Source: Blastococcus sp. TF02A-30
GTDB taxonomy: Bacteria; Actinomycetota; Actinomycetes; Mycobacteriales; Geodermatophilaceae
NCBI RefSeq assembly: GCF_003319185.1
Contig: NZ_QOHJ01000003.1
Span: 62,001 to 126,000 of the forward strand
Length of the DNA: 64,000 bases
Direction: 5' to 3'
The position numbers were made by a program, and so were the translations under genes. Below are positions 1 to 8,899 of the stretch, piece after piece; the stretch's first letter is position 1, and every line of letters starts with the position of its first letter. The notes beneath the pieces are model-generated. The model was not told the DNA's origin. It saw only the letters and a list, made by a program, of their open reading frames with translations, and did no database searches.

Positions 1-1647
1 CCGGTCGACCAGGTGCGGGTAGTGCGCCTCGAACGCCGGGCGCTCCGAGCGGATCCGCGGGATCTCGACGAAGTTGTGCCGCGGCGGCGGCGACGACGTC
101 GCCCACTCCAGCGAGTTGCCGTGGCCCCACGGGTCGTCGCGCAGGGCGAGCTTCCCGTACTTCCACGACCGGACCACGTTGTAGACGAACGGGATCACCG
201 AGGCGCCCAGCACGAAGCTGAAGATCGTCGAGATCATGTTCAGCGTGGTGAAGGTGTCGGTCGGCAGGTAGTCCACGTAGCGGCGCGGCATGCCCTCGTT
301 GCCCAGCCAGTGCTGGATGAGGAAGGTGCCGTGGAAGCCGATGAAGGTCAGCCAGAACTGCAGCTTGCCCAGCCGCTCGTCCATCATCCGGCCGCACATC
401 TTCGGGAACCAGAAGTAGATGCCGGCGTAGGCGGCGAACACGACCGTGCCGAACACGACGTAGTGGAAGTGCGCGACGACGAAGTAGGAGTCGTGCACGT
501 GGAAGTCCAGCGGCGGGCTGGCCAGCAGCACACCGGTCAGACCACCGAGGAGGAAGGTGACCATGAAGCCGATCGAGAACAGCATCGGCGTCTCGAAGGT
601 CATCTGGCCGCGCCACATGGTGCCGATCCAGTTGAAGAACTTCAGACCGGTCGGGACGGCGATCAGGTACGTCAGGAAGGCGAAGAAGGGCAGCAACACC
701 GCGCCGGTGGCGAACATGTGGTGCGCCCAGACGGCCAGCGACAGGAAGCCGATGGCCAGGGTGGCGGCCACCATGCCCTTGTAGCCGAACAGCGGCTTGC
801 GGGCGAAGACCGGGATGATCTCGGTGACGATGCCGAAGAACGGCAGCGCGATGATGTAGACCTCGGGGTGCCCGAAGAACCAGAACAGGTGCTGCCACAG
901 CATCGGCCCGCCGTTCTCCGGCGAGTAGATGAGCGAGCCCAGGTTGCGGTCGGCCATCAGCGCGAACAGCGCGGCGGTCAGGATCGGGAAGGCCAGCAGG
1001 ATCAGGATGCTGGTCACCAGGGTGTTCCAGGTGAAGATCGGCATCCGGAACATGGTCATGCCCGGCGCGCGCAGGCAGACGATCGTGGCGATGAAGTTGA
1101 CGCCACCGAGGATCGTGCCGAGGCCGCTGACCGCCAGGCCGCCGATCCACAGGTTGCCGCCGACGCCCGGCGTGTTCACCACGTTCGACAGCGGCGTGTA
1201 GGCCGTCCAGCCGAAGTCGGGCGCGCCACCCGGGGTGAGCATGCTCGACATCACGATCAGGCTGCCGAAGAGGAACAGCCAGAACGAGAAGGCGTTCAGC
1301 CGCGGGAACGCGACGTCGGGCGCACCGATCTGCAGCGGCATGATCAGGTTCGAGAACGCGAAGAACAGCGGCGTCGCGAACATCAGCAGCATCAGCGTGC
1401 CGTGCATCGTGAACAGCTGGTTGTACTGCTCCGGCGACAGGAACTGCAGCCCCGGACGGGCGAGCTCGCTGCGCATGAGGAGCGCCATCAGACCGCCCAC
1501 CATGAAGAAGGCGAACGAGGTCGTCAGGTACATCAGGCCGATGGTCTTGTGGTCGGTGGTGCGCAGCAGATTGCTCAGCCGCGACCCCTTCTCCACCACG
1601 TGGGCCGGGCTCGGCCGGCTCACGATGGGCGCCGGTGCAATCGTCAC
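1..1647 (-). CDS. ctaD: Cytochrome c oxidase subunit I (3' end beyond window)
   Basis: Catalytic heme-copper subunit of the aa3-type terminal oxidase in the cytoplasmic membrane; it reduces O2 to water with proton pumping. The frame is open for 549 codons and runs off the left edge, so the C-terminus is missing. The start is a GTG ([12 protein letters not shown]). Family landmarks are visible: [11 protein letters not shown] near the N-terminus, the heme/CuB helix with [10 protein letters not shown], the [13 protein letters not shown] histidine cluster, and about a dozen hydrophobic helices. It begins only 10 bases after the stop of the methyltransferase gene upstream and so may be cotranscribed with it. 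Oxidase assembly gene ctaG (4813-5772) and copper genes at the right edge fit this role. Identification is very secure. Confidence 0.97.
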   Translation of the reverse strand, partial: MTIAPAPIVSRPSPAHVVEKGSRLSNLLRTTDHKTIGLMYLTTSFAFFMVGGLMALLMRSELARPGLQFLSPEQYNQLFTMHGTLMLLMFATPLFFAFSNLIMPLQIGAPDVAFPRLNAFSFWLFLFGSLIVMSSMLTPGGAPDFGWTAYTPLSNVVNTPGVGGNLWIGGLAVSGLGTILGGVNFIATIVCLRAPGMTMFRMPIFTWNTLVTSILILLAFPILTAALFALMADRNLGSLIYSPENGGPMLWQHLFWFFGHPEVYIIALPFFGIVTEIIPVFARKPLFGYKGMVAATLAIGFLSLAVWAHHMFATGAVLLPFFAFLTYLIAVPTGLKFFNWIGTMWRGQMTFETPMLFSIGFMVTFLLGGLTGVLLASPPLDFHVHDSYFVVAHFHYVVFGTVVFAAYAGIYFWFPKMCGRMMDERLGKLQFWLTFIGFHGTFLIQHWLGNEGMPRRYVDYLPTDTFTTLNMISTIFSFVLGASVIPFVYNVVRSWKYGKLALRDDPWGHGNSLEWATSSPPPRHNFVEIPRIRSERPAFEAHYPHLVDR

Positions 1648-1657
1648 GACTGGCAGC

Positions 1658-2569
1658 TTAGACGGGCCCTCCGGCGCCGCCCCTCCGGGACGTGCCGGGC
1701 GCGCCGGGAGCCGCGCGGTAGCGGGCCACATCCACCGCGACCGTGACCGGGACCACGTCCGGGAGGACGGCGATCCGCCCGCGCAGCTCCTCCGCGGTGA
1801 CGTGCCGGGCGTGCGGCCCCATCCCCACGAGCGTGGCCACGGCGGCGTGGTCCAGCCGCAGCTCCTCGCGGTGCACCCCCGAGGCGACCGGCTCCAGGTG
1901 CGGCTCCAGCGAGGCGGCGAGCCGGTCGGCCTTGTCCGGGTCGACCCGCAGCAGGCCGAGCGGCCCGACCAGCTCCGCGAGGTGCTCGGCGGCCGGCGTC
2001 ACCACCACCAGCTCCCCCGCCGGGGCGAGCACGCGGGCGATCTCGGGGCCGTTGCGCGGCGCGAAGACGACGAGCACCCGGTCCACCGCGCCGTCGCGGA
2101 CCGGCAGCCGTGCCCAGGTGTCGGCCACGACCGCCGCCGCGCGCGGGTGCGCCCGCGCCGCCCGCCGCGCGGCGTAGGGCGAGGAGTCCAGCACGACCCC
2201 GGCGGCCCCCGGCAGCCGGTCGAGCACCGCGGCGAGGTGGTGGCCGGTGCCGCCACCCAGGTCCAGGACCGACGTCGGCGCGGCTCCCCCGCCCGCGACG
2301 ACGGCCCCGGCCAGGGCCGCGCTGATCCCGGCGTAGTGACCGGCCGCCAGGAACTCCACCCGGTCGGCCACCATCCCCGCCGAGTCGCCCGACGGTGCCC
2401 GGTGGCCCGGCGGCAGCAGGGTCACGTGCCCCTGCCGGGCACGGTCGAACGAGTGCCCGACCGGGCAGCGCAGGGCGGCCCCGCCGTCGACCGCCGCGAG
2501 GGGTTCGGCGCACACCGGGCACGCCATCAGCGCCACCGCGGCGGGCGGTAGCGGGGGCCGGGCGCTCAC
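1658..2569 (-). CDS. RlmA-like 23S rRNA (guanine-N1) methyltransferase
   Basis: Predicted SAM-dependent methyltransferase acting on 23S rRNA (RlmA/TlrB family, helix 35 guanine). The N-terminus has the family zinc site: CPVC, then [19 protein letters not shown] Rossmann SAM motif follows ([11 protein letters not shown]). The 303-residue length is normal for the family. The chosen GTG start overlaps the stop of the upstream phosphoesterase as GTGA, which suggests coupled translation; an ATG at 2527, directly before the first zinc cysteines, is the alternative. Whether it methylates G745 or G748, or affects macrolide sensitivity, cannot be told from sequence. Its position between a phosphoesterase and ctaD is unexplained. 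Confidence 0.85.
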   Translation of the reverse strand: MSARPPLPPAAVALMACPVCAEPLAAVDGGAALRCPVGHSFDRARQGHVTLLPPGHRAPSGDSAGMVADRVEFLAAGHYAGISAALAGAVVAGGGAAPTSVLDLGGGTGHHLAAVLDRLPGAAGVVLDSSPYAARRAARAHPRAAAVVADTWARLPVRDGAVDRVLVVFAPRNGPEIARVLAPAGELVVVTPAAEHLAELVGPLGLLRVDPDKADRLAASLEPHLEPVASGVHREELRLDHAAVATLVGMGPHARHVTAEELRGRIAVLPDVVPVTVAVDVARYRAAPGAPGTSRRGGAGGPV

Positions 2570-3075
2570 GTGCGCGGCGGGACGGCGTGGAAGGTGACCT
2601 CGCGCAGCTGCCCCGCGTCGGCGACGGCGGTGAGGAAGGTGCCGTGCGGTTGCCTGCGGCGGTCGGTCGGCGAGCCGGGGTTGAGCAGCCGCAAGCCGCC
2701 GTCGGCGGTCGTGTCCCACGGGATGTGGCTGTGCCCGAACACCAGGACGTCGACGTCCGGGAAGCGGGCCGCGCAGCGCGCCTCGCGCCCCTTGGCGTCG
2801 CCGGTCTCGTGCACGACGGCGAACCGGATGCCCTCGATCTCCGCCCGGGCGACCTCCGGCAGCCGTTCGCGCAGCGCGCCGTGGTCGTTGTTCCCGTGCA
2901 CCGCGAGCAGCCGCCGGGAGCGGCGCTCGAACTCGTCGAGGAGGGCGACGTCGACCCAGTCGCCGGCGTGCACGACGACATCGGCTCGTTCGATCAGGTG
3001 CCACAGGGAATGAGGCAGCTCACGGGCCCGCTTGGGGACGTGCGTGTCCGAGGTGAACACCACCGAAACGGGCAC
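2566..3075 (-). CDS. YfcE/MJ0936-type metallophosphoesterase
   Basis: Small cytoplasmic calcineurin-like phosphoesterase that should hydrolyse phosphodiesters with a dinuclear metal centre. Visible metal-ligand motifs in order are SDTHVP (DxH), HAGDWVD (GD), HGNNDH (GNxD/H), VVHETGD and FGHSHIP (GHxH). The length of about 170 residues fits the YfcE/MJ0936 group. I chose GTG at 3075 because family members start a few residues before the DxH motif; a GTG at 3108 adds 11 residues. The gene is first in a leftward set with the RlmA-like gene and ctaD and lies divergent to the DHA2 pump across about 80 bases. The physiological substrate is unknown. Confidence 0.85.
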   Translation of the reverse strand: MPVSVVFTSDTHVPKRARELPHSLWHLIERADVVVHAGDWVDVALLDEFERRSRRLLAVHGNNDHGALRERLPEVARAEIEGIRFAVVHETGDAKGREARCAARFPDVDVLVFGHSHIPWDTTADGGLRLLNPGSPTDRRRQPHGTFLTAVADAGQLREVTFHAVPPRT

Positions 3076-3155
3076 GACGCCATCGTCGCAGGCCGCTACT
3101 TTCTGCACCGGCCGACGACGTCCACACCCCTTCCCCGCAGACCGATGAGGACTCC

Positions 3156-4754
3156 GTGACCGACCCGACCCCGACCTCCGCCGCCCACGGCGCGCCGGCT
3201 CCCGCCGAGGAGCCCTACGAGCGCCGCTGGCTGGCGCTCGGCATCATCGCGATGACCGTCCTGCTGGTGATCCTCGACGCGACGATCGTCAACATCGCGC
3301 TCCCCGCGGTCACCGAGGACCTGGGCATCAGCTCGGCCTCCCAGCAGTGGATCGTCACCGCGTACACCCTGACCTTCGGCGGCTTCCTGCTCCTCGGTGG
3401 CCGCATCGCCGACTTCTGGGGCCGGAAGCGCACCTACCTGGTCGGCGCCGCCGGCTTCGCCGTCGCCTCGGCGCTGGGCGGCCTCGCGCAGAACGAGGCC
3501 ATGCTCTTCGGTGCCCGCGCCCTGCAGGGCGTCTTCGGCGCGCTCCTCGCGCCGGCCTCGCTCGCCCTGCTCACCGTGCTGTTCACCGACCCGAAGGAGC
3601 GGGCCAAGGCCTTCGGCGTCTACGGCGCCATCGCCGGCGGTGGCTCGGCGGTCGGCCTGCTGCTCGGCGGCGTGCTGACCGAGTACGCCGACTGGCGCTG
3701 GTGCTTCTGGGTGAACCTGCCGGTGGCGCTCCTGGCCATCGTGCTGGCCATCCCGTTCGTCCCGGAGAGCAAGGCCCCCGGTGACACGAGGTACGACATC
3801 CCCGGCGCCGTCCTGATCACGCTGGGCCTGGCGTCGATCGTCTACGGCTTCACCCGGGTCGCCGAGGCGTCGCAGACCAACGCCGCCGAGGCCGCAGCGG
3901 CCAACGCGCGCGCCGCGGCGGAGGGCTCCCCCACCCTGATCAGCCCGGACAGCGGCTGGAGCGACGGCCCGGCATGGCTGTTCATCGTCGCCGGGCTGGT
4001 GCTGGTGGCGCTGTTCGTGCTGGTCGAGCTGCGCACCCGCAACCCGCTGCTGCCCATGCGGATCGTCCTCGACCGCAACCGCGGCGGCGCGTACCTGACC
4101 TCCACCCTGGTCGGGGCAGGCCTCATCGGCGCGTTCTTCTTCCTCAGCCTGTACTTCCAGCAGGTGCTGGAGTACGAGCCGGTCGTCGCCGGCCTCGCCT
4201 CCCTGCCGACCACCCTCGGCGTCTTCATCTCCGCGGGCGCCGCCAGCGCCCTCGTCCCGCGCATCGGTCCGAAGCCGCTGATGGTGCTCGGCGGGGTGCT
4301 CGCCGCGGCGGGGCTGTTCACGCTGTCGTTCGTCGGGCTGGACACGGGCTTCTGGCAGGTGCCGTTCCCGGGGCAGCTGCTGCTGGGCCTCGGCCTCGGC
4401 TTCACCTTCGTGCCGCTGTCGAACCTGGCCCTGGTCGGCGCGGGCGTGCACGACGCCGGTGCGGCCAGCGCCATGCTCAACGCCACCCAGCAGGTGGGCG
4501 CCTCCGTCGGGACCGCCGTCCTGGCCTCGCTGTCGGTGGCCGCGATCAGCACCTACACCGCCGACGCGCTGACCTCCGGCGCCGACCCGCAGGACCCGAC
4601 CGTCGGGCTGACGGCGCAGGTGGAGGGCTACACGACCGCCTTCACGTGGGCCTCGGTCCTGCTGGTGGCCGGCGCCCTGGTCTCGGCCTTCCTGATCAAG
4701 GCGACCAAGGAGGACCTGCCCGCCGAGGGCGACGCCGTCGTCCACGTCGGGTAA
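3156..4754 (+). CDS. DHA2-family (14-TM) MFS drug efflux transporter
   Basis: Proton-driven multidrug efflux pump of the EmrB/QacA type in the cytoplasmic membrane. It is 532 residues with about 14 hydrophobic segments. It carries the DHA2 TM1 signature DATIVNIALPAV, MFS motif A in loop 2-3 (GRIADFWGRKR) and a motif-C-like glycine-rich stretch in TM5 (GAIAGGGSAVG). An alanine-rich central loop (around residues 235-260) separates the halves. The GTG start follows GAGGA at good spacing. It is monocistronic and ends at a strong bidirectional hairpin. No dedicated regulator is adjacent, so substrate and induction cannot be inferred. Confidence 0.9.
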   Translation: MTDPTPTSAAHGAPAPAEEPYERRWLALGIIAMTVLLVILDATIVNIALPAVTEDLGISSASQQWIVTAYTLTFGGFLLLGGRIADFWGRKRTYLVGAAGFAVASALGGLAQNEAMLFGARALQGVFGALLAPASLALLTVLFTDPKERAKAFGVYGAIAGGGSAVGLLLGGVLTEYADWRWCFWVNLPVALLAIVLAIPFVPESKAPGDTRYDIPGAVLITLGLASIVYGFTRVAEASQTNAAEAAAANARAAAEGSPTLISPDSGWSDGPAWLFIVAGLVLVALFVLVELRTRNPLLPMRIVLDRNRGGAYLTSTLVGAGLIGAFFFLSLYFQQVLEYEPVVAGLASLPTTLGVFISAGAASALVPRIGPKPLMVLGGVLAAAGLFTLSFVGLDTGFWQVPFPGQLLLGLGLGFTFVPLSNLALVGAGVHDAGAASAMLNATQQVGASVGTAVLASLSVAAISTYTADALTSGADPQDPTVGLTAQVEGYTTAFTWASVLLVAGALVSAFLIKATKEDLPAEGDAVVHVG

Positions 4755-4766
4755 GGGCAGCAGGCT

Positions 4767-4800
4767 CGCGGCCCGCATCCCCTCGGGGGTGCGGGCCGCG
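4767..4800. terminator. Bidirectional terminator hairpin
   Basis: A perfect 11-bp GC stem (CGCGGCCCGCA paired with TGCGGGCCGCG), extended inwards by a C/G-run stem, sits between the convergent DHA2 pump and ctaG genes. No T tract follows, as is common in high-GC actinobacteria. Confidence 0.75.
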
Positions 4801-4812
4801 GTCGTTCCGGCG

Positions 4813-5772
4813 TCAGGCGCCGCGGTCGGCCATCGCCCGGAGCCGGGCGTTGTAGGCGTTCAGCTCGGCGTCGCCGGTGCGGTCGGCCGCCCGGTCCAGC
4901 GCGCGGGCCCGGCGCTCGTCGGACCCGGCCCACGAGACGACGACCACGATGAGGACCAGCACCGTCGGCAGCTCACCGAAGGACCAGGCGATCCCGCCGG
5001 CGACGGTCTGGTCGCCGATCGGGTCGACGCCCCAGCTCTCCGGCGGGTTCGCGAAGGTGTCCACGAGCAGGGTGCTGGCGATCATCACCGCCACGCCGAA
5101 GAAGGCGTGGAACGGCACCGGGATGACCAGCTCGAGGATCCGGGCCAGGTGACCGTGGTTCCGGGGCCAGGGGTCCTGGGCCATGATCGGCCCGAAGAAC
5201 AGCAGCCCGGTGACCACGAAGTGCGCCAGCATGAACTGGTGACCGGCCGGGTTGCCCATCAGCCAGTCGAACAGCGGCGTGAAGTAGATGCCGTAGAGGC
5301 TGGCGATGAACAGCGGCACGGTGAACATCGGTGAGGACACGAACCGGCCGAACCGGCTGTGCAGCGCTCCGAGCAGCAGCGCCCGCGGGGTGCCCGCCGT
5401 CCCCTTGCCCCGGGGCAGGACGCGCAGCGCCAGGGTCACCGGGGCGCCGAGGAGCAGCAGCAGCGGCGTGATCATCGCCAGCACCATGTGCTGGACCATG
5501 TGCAGGCTGAACAGCACCATGCTGTAGCCGTTGAGCCAGGTGCCGGTGACGGCGAAGAGGGACAGCGTGCCGACGATCCAGGACGCCGTCCGCCACCACG
5601 GCCAGGTGACGCCGGTGCGGCGGAGCAGGACGACGGCGACCAGGTAGCCGACCAGACCGACGAGGCTCAGGACGGCGAGCACCGACCAGCCGTCGAGGTG
5701 CGGGAGGAAGACCCGCCCCCACGTGGGCGGCTCGTCGGGCACCCACATGCCCGAGTGGTGACCGTGGTCCAC
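4813..5772 (-). CDS. ctaG: Cytochrome c oxidase assembly protein, CtaG (caa3-type) family
   Basis: Polytopic membrane protein needed for maturation of heme-copper oxidase; the actinobacterial and Bacillus CtaG family is thought to act in copper delivery to subunit I. It has 319 residues and about seven hydrophobic helices. Conserved family features include a His-rich N-terminus (DHGHHSGMW), SLHMVQHMVL in a helix (paired His), and MLAHFVVTGLLFF. The GTG start follows a GGAGG site at suitable spacing. It is transcribed leftward, 75 bases after the cation diffusion facilitator, and converges on the DHA2 pump. ctaD lies 3 kb away and copper genes are at 61.8-64 kb. Confidence 0.9.
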   Translation of the reverse strand: MDHGHHSGMWVPDEPPTWGRVFLPHLDGWSVLAVLSLVGLVGYLVAVVLLRRTGVTWPWWRTASWIVGTLSLFAVTGTWLNGYSMVLFSLHMVQHMVLAMITPLLLLLGAPVTLALRVLPRGKGTAGTPRALLLGALHSRFGRFVSSPMFTVPLFIASLYGIYFTPLFDWLMGNPAGHQFMLAHFVVTGLLFFGPIMAQDPWPRNHGHLARILELVIPVPFHAFFGVAVMIASTLLVDTFANPPESWGVDPIGDQTVAGGIAWSFGELPTVLVLIVVVVSWAGSDERRARALDRAADRTGDAELNAYNARLRAMADRGA

Positions 5773-5847
5773 CGAACGCCTCCGATCCGCGCTGTTCCGT
5801 CGGCGTCCACTGTCCCACCCCCTGGAGGGGTCGGAACGGGGCCTCCG

Positions 5848-6765
5848 TCAGTCGTGGACGGGCGCCTCGTGACCGGCGTGGGCCGGCGCCTCCAGCTGGA
5901 AGGTGCAGTGCTCCATGTCGAAGTGGGCGCCGAGGCACTCGCAGAGCGCGTCCAGGACCCGGCCACCGTGCCCGTCGGCGAGCGCCTCGTCGGTGACGAC
6001 GACGTGGGCGGACAGGACCGGCAACCCCGACGTGATCGTCCACGCGTGCAGGTCGTGGACGCCGAGGACGCCGTCGATGCCGAGGACGTGCTCCCGGACC
6101 TGCCGGAGGTCCACCCCCCGCGGAGCGGCCTCCAGCAGGACGTCGAGCGCCTCGCGCAGCAGGTGCCAGGCGCGCGGCAGCACCAGCACGCCGATGGCGA
6201 GGGAGGCCACGGTGTCCGCCGGCGTCCAGCCCGTGGCGGCGATGACCAGCGCGGCCACGATGACCGCCACCGAGCCGAGCGCGTCCGCGAGCACCTCGAG
6301 GTAGGCGCCGCGCAGGTTGAGCGACTCGCCCTTGCCGCGGTGCAGCACCGCCAGCGAGCCGACGTTCACCACCAGGCCGACGACGGCGACGGCGAGCATC
6401 AGCCCCGACCCGATCTCGGGCGGGTCGCCGATGCGGCGCACCGCCTCGACCAGCACGTAGCCCGCGACGCCGACGAGCAGCAGGCCGTTGGCGACGGCGG
6501 CCAGGATCTCGGCCCGCTGCCAGCCGAAGGTGCGCCGTCCACGGGCCGGCCGCTGGGCCAGGCTCACGGCCGCCAGCGCGAGCGCGATGCCCGCGGCGTC
6601 GGTGGCCATGTGCCCCGCGTCGGCCAGCAGCGCGAGGGAGCCCGAGACCACGGCGCCGATGACCTCGGCGACGAGCACGGCGAGCGTGAGACCGAGGACG
6701 AGCGCCAGCCGTCCCCGGTGGCCGCCGGCCGCGGTGCCCGCGCCGTGCGCGTGGTCGTGCCCCAC
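5848..6765 (-). CDS. Cation diffusion facilitator (CzcD-like Zn/Cd/Co exporter)
   Basis: Proton-coupled divalent-metal exporter of the cytoplasmic membrane, 305 residues with six helices and a C-terminal cytoplasmic metal-binding domain. The N-terminus is His-rich (GHDHAHG). TM2 has ADAGHMATDAAG, the expected HxxxD metal pair. The TM5 counterpart reads EVLADALGS, with Glu where many CzcD proteins have His; I believe this variant is also seen in other actinobacteria. The C-terminal domain keeps His residues (HDLHAWTITSGLP). The GTG start is fixed by GGAGGAG a few bases upstream. Metal preference cannot be assigned. Confidence 0.9.
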   Translation of the reverse strand: MGHDHAHGAGTAAGGHRGRLALVLGLTLAVLVAEVIGAVVSGSLALLADAGHMATDAAGIALALAAVSLAQRPARGRRTFGWQRAEILAAVANGLLLVGVAGYVLVEAVRRIGDPPEIGSGLMLAVAVVGLVVNVGSLAVLHRGKGESLNLRGAYLEVLADALGSVAVIVAALVIAATGWTPADTVASLAIGVLVLPRAWHLLREALDVLLEAAPRGVDLRQVREHVLGIDGVLGVHDLHAWTITSGLPVLSAHVVVTDEALADGHGGRVLDALCECLGAHFDMEHCTFQLEAPAHAGHEAPVHD

Positions 6766-6818
6766 GCCCGCCTCCTCCCGCCGCTCGCGTCGTGCCTGCA
6801 AGTCTGCCGCACGCACGA

Positions 6819-6850
6819 CGCCCCCTACCGGGTTCTCCCGGAAGGGGGCG
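6819..6850 (-). terminator. Terminator hairpin after the M23 peptidase gene
   Basis: A two-tier stem-loop starts about 20 bases past the stop of the upstream M23 gene: CGCCCCC pairs with GGGGGCG, and CCGGG pairs with CCCGG inside it. It separates that gene from the metal exporter downstream. Confidence 0.6.
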
Positions 6851-6871
6851 CGTCGCGTCGGTGGTGCGGCG

Positions 6872-8614
6872 TCAGATCTGGATGCCGCGGTCCCGCAGCC
6901 AGGGCAGCGGGTCGATCTTCTGCCCGTCGATGCCGCCCACGTGCACCTCGAAGTGCAGGTGCGGACCGGTGGACTGACCGCGGTTGCCGAGCAGCGCGAT
7001 CGTGTCGCCGGCGCGGACGACCTGGCCCGCCTGGACGAGGATCTCGTCCATGTGGCCGTAGACGGTGACGTCGCCGTTGTCGTGCTGGATGTAGACGGCG
7101 AGCCCGAAGCCGCTGGCCGGGCCGGCCTCGAGGACCACGCCGTCCATGACGGCGTACTCGGGTGTGTGCATCGGCGCGGCCAGGTCGATGCCGGCGTGCA
7201 GCGTGCCCCAGCGGGCACCGAAGCCGCTGGTGAGCCGGGCGCCGTTCACCGGGAGGACCGCCTTGGGGCGGGCAGCCTCCGCCGCGGCCTCGGCGGCGAG
7301 GCGGTCGGCCTCGGCCTGCGCGTCGGCGGCCGCGGTCTCGGCGGACTCCCGCTCGGTCCGGCTGGCGACGAGCTGCTCCAGGCGCTGGGTGGACTCCTCG
7401 GCGGAGGCCACGGGCGCCGCGGCCTCGAGGCCGAGCTGCTCCGCGACGCTCACCGCGTGGCTGGCGTTGGACGTGCCGGCGCCGGAGGCGGGCTCCGTGG
7501 CCAGGACCGGGCCCAGGCTCACGGCGCTGACGAGCGCGGCGGCGAGGTACAGCGTGGGACGACGCCCGGCCGCGGCCAGCAGGCTCGCGGCCCATCCGCG
7601 ACGGCCCTCGGCGAGCGGGGCGACGAGGTCGGCCGGCTCGGCCTGCAGCGCGGCGACGACGGCCGGCGTCGCGGCGACGACCGGCTCGAACACCGGCAGC
7701 TCCGGGGCGGCGTGGGCGGGTGCAGGCGCCGGCTGGGTGCGCGGGCGGGGCGAGGGACGCCACGCAGGCGTGGCCTCGGTGCCGGCGCTGCGCGCGCGGC
7801 GCTTGGGAGCGGCGTGCTTGGGCCCGGCCTTGACCGGTCGAGCCGCCGTGGCGGGCGCCGCCTTGACCACGACCGGCTCGACCACGACGACCGGCTTCTC
7901 GGCCGCGACCGCCGCGGGCTGCGCCACAGCAGCCGCCTTCGCGGCCGCGGGCTTGGCAGCCGCATCCTTGGCAGCCGCGGGCTTGGCGACCGCAGCCTTG
8001 GCGGCCACCGGCTTCGCGGCGGGCTTCGCGGTCTCGGCGGGCTTGGCAGTCGAAGCCTTCGCGGCAACCGGCTTGGCGGCGGGCTTCGCGGTCGCGGCGG
8101 GCTTGGCAGCCGCGGCCTTCGGGCTCGCGGCGGGCTTGGCAGCCGCAGCCTTCGCGGCCACCGGCTTGGCGGCGAGCTCGGCGGCAGCCGGTCCGGCAGC
8201 GGTGCTCTTGGCGGCGCGGGTCGAGGCGACCTTGGCGGCGGCGGTGCGCGCCGAGGCGGACGCGGCCTTCGCCGTCGCCTGCTTGACGCCGGCCGCCTTC
8301 GCGACGGCCGTCTTCGCCGCCGGGGACGCGGCGGCGGCCTTGGCGCGGGCGGCGATCGACCCCGCGGCTCCGGCGACGGTCTTGGCGGCGGGGCGCTTGG
8401 CACGGGGTGCGGCCGTGCTCGTGGTCGGGGCGGCCTCCGGCTGCTGCGCCTTCCCCTGGCGCTGCGTCGGGACCTTCGAGGCAGGGCTCTCCTGGGTCGT
8501 CCCGGTGGTCCGGCGGCGGGTGGTGCCGCGGGTCGGGGTGGGGGCCGGAGCGGTCGCCTCGGCGGCGACCTCGGGACCCTCGACGAGGAGGCGGTCCTGG
8601 TGGAGCGAACTCAT
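6872..8614 (-). CDS. Membrane-anchored M23 (LytM) peptidase with Ala/Lys/Pro-rich cytoplasmic tail
   Basis: Predicted peptidoglycan endopeptidase. The protein has 580 residues. Residues about 55-310 are low-complexity Ala/Lys/Pro repeats (KPAAAKAA-like units) resembling histone H1 or HupB tails. One hydrophobic segment near residues 354-372 gives a type II topology, a coiled-coil-like Ala/Glu/Arg stretch follows, and the last 130 residues form the M23 domain. Zinc and catalytic residues are intact: HAGIDLAAP (HxxxD), YGHMD and HLHFEVH (HxH). The C-terminus is closely similar to the second M23 gene at 56275-57057. The ATG start (MSSLHQDR) is preceded by a weak AGG; an upstream in-frame extension is less likely. 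A direct-repeat motif lies 68 bases upstream. Confidence 0.9.
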   Translation of the reverse strand: MSSLHQDRLLVEGPEVAAEATAPAPTPTRGTTRRRTTGTTQESPASKVPTQRQGKAQQPEAAPTTSTAAPRAKRPAAKTVAGAAGSIAARAKAAAASPAAKTAVAKAAGVKQATAKAASASARTAAAKVASTRAAKSTAAGPAAAELAAKPVAAKAAAAKPAASPKAAAAKPAATAKPAAKPVAAKASTAKPAETAKPAAKPVAAKAAVAKPAAAKDAAAKPAAAKAAAVAQPAAVAAEKPVVVVEPVVVKAAPATAARPVKAGPKHAAPKRRARSAGTEATPAWRPSPRPRTQPAPAPAHAAPELPVFEPVVAATPAVVAALQAEPADLVAPLAEGRRGWAASLLAAAGRRPTLYLAAALVSAVSLGPVLATEPASGAGTSNASHAVSVAEQLGLEAAAPVASAEESTQRLEQLVASRTERESAETAAADAQAEADRLAAEAAAEAARPKAVLPVNGARLTSGFGARWGTLHAGIDLAAPMHTPEYAVMDGVVLEAGPASGFGLAVYIQHDNGDVTVYGHMDEILVQAGQVVRAGDTIALLGNRGQSTGPHLHFEVHVGGIDGQKIDPLPWLRDRGIQI

Positions 8615-8682
8615 GCACCTGACTTCCGTAGGGGGCGTTGCACGTGCCCCCGGGGAGAGGAGCGGGGCCCATGTAAACACGC

Positions 8683-8699
8683 CGTGATTGATTCGTGAT
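8683..8699 (-). promoter_or_regulatory. Direct-repeat operator, MtrA-like (copy 1)
   Basis: Read on the minus strand this is ATCACGAATCAATCACG, two ATCACG units on an 11-base period, 68 bases before the start of the first M23 gene. A 13/17 match (GTCACGAACCGGTCACG) sits 72 bases before the second M23 gene. MtrA response regulators of actinobacteria bind directly repeated GTCAC-like units and control cell-wall hydrolases, so MtrA is the leading candidate binder. This is inference. Confidence 0.5.
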
Positions 8700-8899
8700 C
8701 TGCACGACGGGGTATTCACCCGCAGGTTTGTGGCGCGGACCACAAGACCTCACGGCTGTCGTTCCGCGCTGCGTACCCGCTGAACTACTCACAGTGAAGG
8801 ACTCGCCGCGACTGGTTGAAAGTCGCGCGATCCAGCTCACGAAGGGGCACTAAGGCCCTTCAGGAGGCCGATCCACGGCCCTATCGAGGGAGATTCCGC

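Noticed and set aside
13-1746. Long open + strand frame rich in Arg/Asp/His opposite ctaD
   Set aside because: Composition is the typical antisense shadow of a high-GC gene; the minus strand encodes unmistakable cytochrome oxidase subunit I.
7700-8400. Short repeated units that could suggest a repeat array or CRISPR
   Set aside because: They are imperfect, of codon periodicity and in frame with the Ala/Lys/Pro tail of the M23 protein; there are no constant repeats with unique spacers.
8615-8800. Possible c-di-AMP (ydaO) riboswitch before the first M23 gene
   Set aside because: A GGGTGAAT fragment is present on the minus strand, but I could not place the conserved pseudo-symmetric core; a covariance-model search would decide.
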